Shown here piece after piece: positions 59,731 to 64,000 of a DNA stretch of 64,000 nucleotides. Position 1 is the stretch's first letter, and the number at the start of each line of letters is the position of its first letter. Source of the DNA: Stentor coeruleus (taxonomy: Eukaryota > Ciliophora > Heterotrichea > Heterotrichida > Stentoridae); the NCBI GenBank assembly GCA_001970955.1, contig MPUH01000321.1:1-64000 (forward strand). The letters run 5' to 3'. The notes under the pieces were generated by a model that ran no database searches, was not told the DNA's origin, and worked only from the letters and a program-made list of their open reading frames with translations. A program made the position numbers and the translations under genes.

Positions 59731-61455
59731 CTAAAATTGTTGCTGTTTTTTAAGTACTAAAACTGAGCTGTTTATATATTCCTCATACTTGCAACCTTTT
59801 ACTACCTTCTTAATTTCCTTCAAAGGCATATCAAACATCTTCAGTACATTCTGGATCATTTCATCAAAGAACTTCAATATTACCTTTTCCCCATGCCTCA
59901 TAAGCGTGCAGTTTCTTTGATTTTCAGTAAGTTCCCCCTTCAAAATTTCTTCATCTTCTTCAATTGTCGTCTGATATTTCGAAATCCCTTCTTTAACCAT
60001 TTCATGAAACTTTCCAAGTACTTTTTTCTCATTCTGCACACTTAAAGGATGTATTTTTGCAGCTTTAAAATGTCCTTTTTCATCTTGACAATCTTGTAGT
60101 AACTGTGGGACAATCGAAACATCATCAAGTTCAATAAATCTTAAAGTCCCTAAAAACTCGCTAAATACAGTCTCATTAAGCTCGACTTGTAACCTAAAAG
60201 TTTGTGATGAACAATTCATAAGTGATCTTTTCATATTTAAATGCTCATCATCTTCATGGAGTTTTACTTTAAATGGGTATTCATTTGCATCATTGTTTCG
60301 ATTTATGAACCCATAGTTAAGTAAAAACCTTGAGTTGCATTTTTTCCCATAACTATCAAGAACTTCTTCACCACGGTTTATGCTTTCGAGTGCATCAATA
60401 ATAAATCCACCTTTTTCTTGATCATAGTTCCATGAAGTCTGTCTAGGTCTACGATGATTAAGCATATCAGCTAATGGGACAAAGCCATCGGTTTTTATAT
60501 CATCAATTTGCATACCGAATATTCTTGAACTTACAGTCATACGGATTCTTGAAAACTCATCTATAGGGAATTGAGAATATTCAGGAACTGCATTACATAT
60601 AGTATTATAATCTTCTTTTATATCATCAATTTTTTCATTTACTTGATCAAGAAATGGAGAACCTTTAAGCCACTCTTTTTCTTCAGGGGTGTAGAATATT
60701 GGGAAACTTCGCAGTTTTTCAGGGAGGATGTTTAAGTAAGGCCACCAAAAACTGTCTGGTTTTCTTCTTTCTTGAAGGATATAAGTTGTCAGAAAACAAT
60801 GCTTAGGAGAAAGTAAGTCAAGTCCTGCCTCAACCATCTTTGCCCCAATAGGACTAGCTTTCGCCATTTCAAGGGTTATTATGTGCGACTTAGGTACAAA
60901 AAGGATCATCTCATCTTTAGAGATAAAACTTGTGCTATGAACACCTCTATAGTCTAAACTGTAATATCTCATTTGGAGTTTAGGAAACTTAGCCCCTCCA
61001 TCTAAAAGCCATTTGATTAAATTATCAAACTTTGCACGCTCTGGATGTTCTGGAGGTAAAACATTGTTCTTTTTAATTTCTTCTTCAAGTTCAACTCTTA
61101 ATTCTAATAAGTCTGCGTTTTTATCATCAAGTTTAAGAGCAACTAATATTACAGCCATAGCTTCTTCAAAGCGACCCATTTCTAGAAGACTTTTAGCCTT
61201 GCGATGATATGCTTTAACATAGTTTGGGTTTAAAGAAATAGATTCAGAAGCATCGCTTAAAGCTTCTTCATATTTATGTTTCAATAAGAAAGCTGCTGAT
61301 CTGTTGGATAAGAGGATTGAGTGGTTCGGCTCGAGCTCAAGACCTTTTGTGTAGTATTCAATAGCTCGATTCAAGTCATTAATATTAAATGCAGTATTAC
61401 CTTGTTCTTTCCAACTCTCAGCTGTGTTTGCCTTCTTTTTCGACTTCCCACCCAT
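59731..61455 (-). CDS. TPR-SET protein, SETD3/Rubisco-methyltransferase-type, 574 aa
   Basis: The N-terminus holds three TPR repeats (~10-115: AESWKEQGNTAFNINDLNRAIEYYTKGLELEP, NHSILLSNRSAAFLLKHKYEEAL, NYVKAYHRKAKSLLEMGRFEEAM), which bind protein partners such as chaperone tails. A split SET domain follows from ~165 (RGVHSTSFISKDEMILFVPKS) through the long SETD3-like insert (WWPYLNILPEKLRSFPIFY, PEEKEWLKGS) to the catalytic end FVPLADMLNHRRPRQTSW and DSYGKKCNSRFLLNYGF (NH for cofactor, Tyr for catalysis). The C-terminal third (~390-574) is helical, as the Rubis-subs-bind domain is. SETD3-type enzymes methylate Lys or His of non-histone proteins, e.g. actin. The TPR front end is a less common pairing in this class. 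Substrate unknown. Confidence 0.9.
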   Translation of the reverse strand: MGGKSKKKANTAESWKEQGNTAFNINDLNRAIEYYTKGLELEPNHSILLSNRSAAFLLKHKYEEALSDASESISLNPNYVKAYHRKAKSLLEMGRFEEAMAVILVALKLDDKNADLLELRVELEEEIKKNNVLPPEHPERAKFDNLIKWLLDGGAKFPKLQMRYYSLDYRGVHSTSFISKDEMILFVPKSHIITLEMAKASPIGAKMVEAGLDLLSPKHCFLTTYILQERRKPDSFWWPYLNILPEKLRSFPIFYTPEEKEWLKGSPFLDQVNEKIDDIKEDYNTICNAVPEYSQFPIDEFSRIRMTVSSRIFGMQIDDIKTDGFVPLADMLNHRRPRQTSWNYDQEKGGFIIDALESINRGEEVLDSYGKKCNSRFLLNYGFINRNNDANEYPFKVKLHEDDEHLNMKRSLMNCSSQTFRLQVELNETVFSEFLGTLRFIELDDVSIVPQLLQDCQDEKGHFKAAKIHPLSVQNEKKVLGKFHEMVKEGISKYQTTIEEDEEILKGELTENQRNCTLMRHGEKVILKFFDEMIQNVLKMFDMPLKEIKKVVKGCKYEEYINSSVLVLKKQQQF

Positions 61456-62278
61456 ATTAATTATGTATCATGAGTTTTCTTAGGTTTTTGTATGTGATGA
61501 TAAAAGTTCAGATGAAGGATAAAAAGATATTTGAAGGAAATTATGTAGAATAGATATAGAAATTATGAATTATAGGACAATGAGGAATTGTAGAAGATTT
61601 TTTATAGTTAAATGAGATGGAAATTAATTGGATAAGGTCTTTTGAAGATTTGGTTAATGGAGAGAGTTTGAGGGATTGTTTATGGTTATAAACTTGAAAT
61701 TTAGCGTATGATTTTTTTGCTTTAGAAATTTGATATGCAAATTTCAAAATTTTCATTGGTGTGGCAGGGAAGAGAAATTTTTTGTTATGAAATTTACTAT
61801 AATTTAGAGATTGACAAGTTTAATAGCGTTTATAGAAAATTAAGGTTTTTAGAAACTTTTTAGTTTTAGGGTTTTGAAATAATGTAAGAGTGGATATGAA
61901 ATTCTAGTTAAGTTATGATAATTCGATTATGCAGTCATTATATTTGTTTCTTTAAAGCTTGGAGATAATAATTTTATCAAGAATAGCATATTTGAATTGT
62001 ATATAAATCCAGTACAAATTTTTAATCACTTATATTAAAAAATATATCTCTAAATCAATTACTNTTGCATATATAAATCCAGTACAAATTTTTAATCACT
62101 TATATTAAAAAATATATCTCTAAATCAATTACTTTATACAACCAAAGCTATAATAAACTTTCTCAAACTATAATCTATACTAATCATAAGCATATACAAT
62201 AAACCAATCCAAAATCTATTTCTTCATTTCAACACAAGCATAATAATTTAATTCCAATTCAATAAACTTATAAATAAA
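61456..62278. other. Divergent promoter spacer
   Basis: 823 nt; G/T-rich to ~61960, C/A-rich after ~62100. A 64-nt assembly overlap (62000-62133) lies in it. A 71-codon minus-strand frame at 61541-61756 is not coding-like. Confidence 0.6.
62000..62133 (+). repeat. Assembly overlap duplicated across a single N (noncoding)
   Basis: 62000-62063 and 62070-62133 (64 nt) match around N at 62064, with five unmatched bases (TTGCA) after the N. Unmerged contig ends. Confidence 0.9.
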
Positions 62279-62824
62279 ATGTCCCATTTAGCATTAAAGA
62301 AAGACCAAAGATCTCAATCCATTCAAAACCTACCCAAGTCACAACTTCCCACAAACAATCAAATAATATCCCGTAACAGACAATCAATAAGTGAAGGGCG
62401 GCATAGTTTAATGAGTAATGAAGACAAATCAAATCGCCGGTATAATGAAGGTTCTGTATATCGACAAGCATCTCGATTTAACCCTTTTCTATCTTCATCT
62501 ACCAATATTTCAAGTTCAATATCAGGTTCTGTTGAAATTATCATTAGTGACCTTGAAGAACGAATAGATTCTCAATCAAAACTAGATCTTGAACCTCTTG
62601 ATGAAACTAGCAATGAAACTTCAGATGATCCTGAGATTGTCATGATACAGAATATTATAAATCAGAAGAAAAAACTCAAGTGCAACGGTATGGAAAAAAA
62701 TGGGCTTCAAAAAACGATATACCAACTCCAGGCTATGCAACAGAATGAGAAAATTAATAAGGAGATGAACCTTTATAAACTGAGGCTGCAAATTTTGCAA
62801 GCTTTTCGTAGTGGAGAATATTAG
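62279..62824 (+). CDS. Unknown 181-aa protein
   Basis: Complete frame, ATG after a C-rich flank. The first ~95 residues are basic, Ser/Asn/Gln-rich and disordered (SQSIQNLPKSQLPTNNQ); a short acidic Ser-rich part (SDLEERIDSQ) follows, and the last ~60 residues form a helix or coiled coil (IQNIINQKKKLKCNG, LQKTIYQLQAMQQNEKINKEMNLYKLRLQIL). No membrane segment or known domain. The convergent neighbour ends 193 nt away. Function unknown. Confidence 0.65.
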   Translation: MSHLALKKDQRSQSIQNLPKSQLPTNNQIISRNRQSISEGRHSLMSNEDKSNRRYNEGSVYRQASRFNPFLSSSTNISSSISGSVEIIISDLEERIDSQSKLDLEPLDETSNETSDDPEIVMIQNIINQKKKLKCNGMEKNGLQKTIYQLQAMQQNEKINKEMNLYKLRLQILQAFRSGEY

Positions 62825-63017
62825 GAATAAATGTAAATATTGATGATAGTAGGATGGGATATTAGCAGGTGTAATGATATATGATTTGTAGGATTTTTTT
62901 GCAGATTTAGGGATTTTTGGAATATTTGAGTGGATTTTTTATTAGATCTACTTCATTAATAGCCCATAACCCATGCTAAATCCTTCATCATTTAAACCTT
63001 AAAAAAGTCATAATAAT

Positions 63018-63464
63018 CTACTTATTACCAGTCTTCCTAATATCCTTCTCCAGTTTTGCAGCAATAATATCCTTATAATTAGCAAACATTTCCGGGTAAT
63101 GGTCTTTCAATGTTTGTTCAATAACATTAATCCTCTCCTGTTTCGTCACACCTCTTTGATTTGCCACAAGATCAGCTATCCTCATTCTTTCCTGTAGGTC
63201 TGTGTAAAAAGCGACATTTTTCCTATCATTTTTCTCTTCATCAAAGTCAAAAAGCACAGCATGTTGATATTTTTTTCCAGCTTTAATTTCTTCTGATTTT
63301 CTCTTATTGACTTCTGAAGGAGAATAGTAACTAAGAAAAGCTTTAGTTTTGAAATACCGATCATTAATAACTTGGATATAAGAGTTAACTATTTTCCATT
63401 CATTTTCAGAAAGGATGAATATTGAGCTTATACCAAGACAAGTTCCAAAAATAAACTTTTTCAT
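63018..63464 (-). CDS. Unknown 148-aa protein with N-terminal hydrophobic segment
   Basis: Starts 44 nt after the stop of the upstream gene on the same strand. The first ~20 residues (MKKFIFGTCLGISSIFILSE) form a hydrophobic helix that could be a signal anchor or a signal peptide. The rest is soluble, basic and helical (YTDLQERMRIADLVANQRGV, ERINVIEQTLKDHYPEMF), with a conserved-looking end (IIAAKLEKDIRKTG). The layout fits a small mitochondrial or ER membrane-associated protein. Family not recognised. Confidence 0.65.
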   Translation of the reverse strand: MKKFIFGTCLGISSIFILSENEWKIVNSYIQVINDRYFKTKAFLSYYSPSEVNKRKSEEIKAGKKYQHAVLFDFDEEKNDRKNVAFYTDLQERMRIADLVANQRGVTKQERINVIEQTLKDHYPEMFANYKDIIAAKLEKDIRKTGNK

Positions 63465-63508
63465 ATTTATTAAAGCTTTAGATTTAGTTTGATTATTTTA
63501 GGCTTAGA

Positions 63509-64000
63509 CTAGAATATATTTTGCTTGCGGTATGGGTAAGTTTTTTTAGATATTGGTTTAAAAGGAGTTTGACTTTTAATTTGAGTCTTGTTTGCAGACT
63601 CGAGGATGCTGTAATTTATAACAGAAGTTTGGGAAAGGTCTCTTTGTAGCTGAAGTGATCTGGTTATGGTTTTGTTTTTTTGAGGACGAATCTTTTTTTC
63701 TGATCGGTAAGAAAAACCTGTACTTCTTTTGATATCAATTATTTCGGGGATGGGTTCTGAAATGTTTTTATGTCTAAGGAATTCTTCAGTGCTAGGAATA
63801 GAAATATTAGTGAATGGTTCAATAAAATCATCTGGCTTTGCGAACGAAGGATTATCTAGACAGACAAATACTTTTATTGGCGTTAAGCATAATTCTTCAC
63901 TATATGAAGTTGACGCGTGAGTGGTTGTAGGGGTGAATTTTAAAGGGGCAGGGCTTTTGGATACTGGTTTCGTTTGCAAAAGCCGCACTTTTATGTTAAT
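63509..64000 (-). CDS. Unknown basic protein, 5' end outside window
   Basis: The frame is open to the window edge with no ATG before it (reading INIKVRLLQTKPVSK...), so the start lies beyond 64000. The visible ~163 residues are basic, Pro/Ser/Thr-rich and mostly disordered, with no domain (APLKFTPTTTHASTS, KKIRPQKNKTITRSL), ending SKKTYPYRKQNIF. Its stop is 44 nt from the start of the next gene on the same strand, so the two share very little spacer. Function unknown. Confidence 0.6.
   Translation of the reverse strand: MNIKVRLLQTKPVSKSPAPLKFTPTTTHASTSYSEELCLTPIKVFVCLDNPSFAKPDDFIEPFTNISIPSTEEFLRHKNISEPIPEIIDIKRSTGFSYRSEKKIRPQKNKTITRSLQLQRDLSQTSVINYSILESANKTQIKSQTPFKPISKKTYPYRKQNIF

Noticed and set aside
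1-64000. tRNA, rRNA and CRISPR searches by eye
   Set aside because: No tRNA B-box-like GGTTCGAATCC context with matching stems, no rRNA-like GC-rich blocks and no regularly spaced repeats were seen.
1-64000. Transposons and virus-derived elements
   Set aside because: No transposase, reverse transcriptase, integrase or capsid-like protein and no terminal repeats were recognised.

Overview
The window looks like macronuclear DNA of a heterotrich ciliate, most probably Stentor or a close relative. Five things point there. (1) The DNA is very AT-rich. (2) Genes are intron-poor, and the introns that can be placed are tiny: four are exactly 15 nt, start GTA and end TAG. (3) The long conserved frames contain no internal TAA, TAG or TGA, and all three codons end genes, so the code is standard; this argues against Blepharisma and the UAR=Gln ciliates. 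(4) Two perfect copies of the heterotrich telomere unit CCCTAACA lie in one spacer. (5) The gene set is rich in ciliary and coiled-coil proteins.

Layout. 1-1.65 kb: 5' part of a secreted cysteine-rich protein gene on the minus strand. 1.65-6.9 kb: a long gene-poor tract. 6.9-15.7 kb: small unknown genes, a 599-aa coiled-coil protein and a secreted Dickkopf-like cysteine-rich protein. 15.9-21.7 kb: a 1936-aa kinesin-12 (KIF15-like). 22-25.5 kb: a double WD40 propeller fused to a TRP-like channel. 25.5-29.3 kb: small genes and a puzzling coding-like stretch. 29.7-33.4 kb: a CCDC42/CFAP73 axoneme protein next to a tubulin carboxypeptidase of the CCP/AGBL family. 34-39.5 kb: an HSDL2-like dehydrogenase, a glycerophosphocholine acyltransferase, a cAMP-receptor-like 7TM protein and a coiled-coil protein, all on the minus strand. 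40.7-44 kb: an F-box protein and an acidic protein. 44.7-47.8 kb: the exosome helicase MTR4. 49-56.2 kb: small membrane proteins and a ~1444-aa polytopic membrane protein. 57-64 kb: an unknown basic protein, a gene relic, an R2R3-type MYB factor, a TPR-SET (SETD3-like) methyltransferase and three small unknown genes.

There is no operon logic: genes lie singly on both strands, some only 6-65 nt apart. A functional thread is visible in microtubules and cilia (kinesin-12, CCDC42/CFAP73, tubulin carboxypeptidase). The rest is housekeeping: RNA decay, lipid metabolism, transcription.

Five single-N gaps (46888, 49687, 52070, 52238, 62064) are flanked by near-identical direct repeats of 49-148 nt. 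These are unmerged contig overlaps, and they falsely lengthen MTR4 and the large membrane protein. No rRNA, tRNA, CRISPR, transposon or virus-derived element was recognised.
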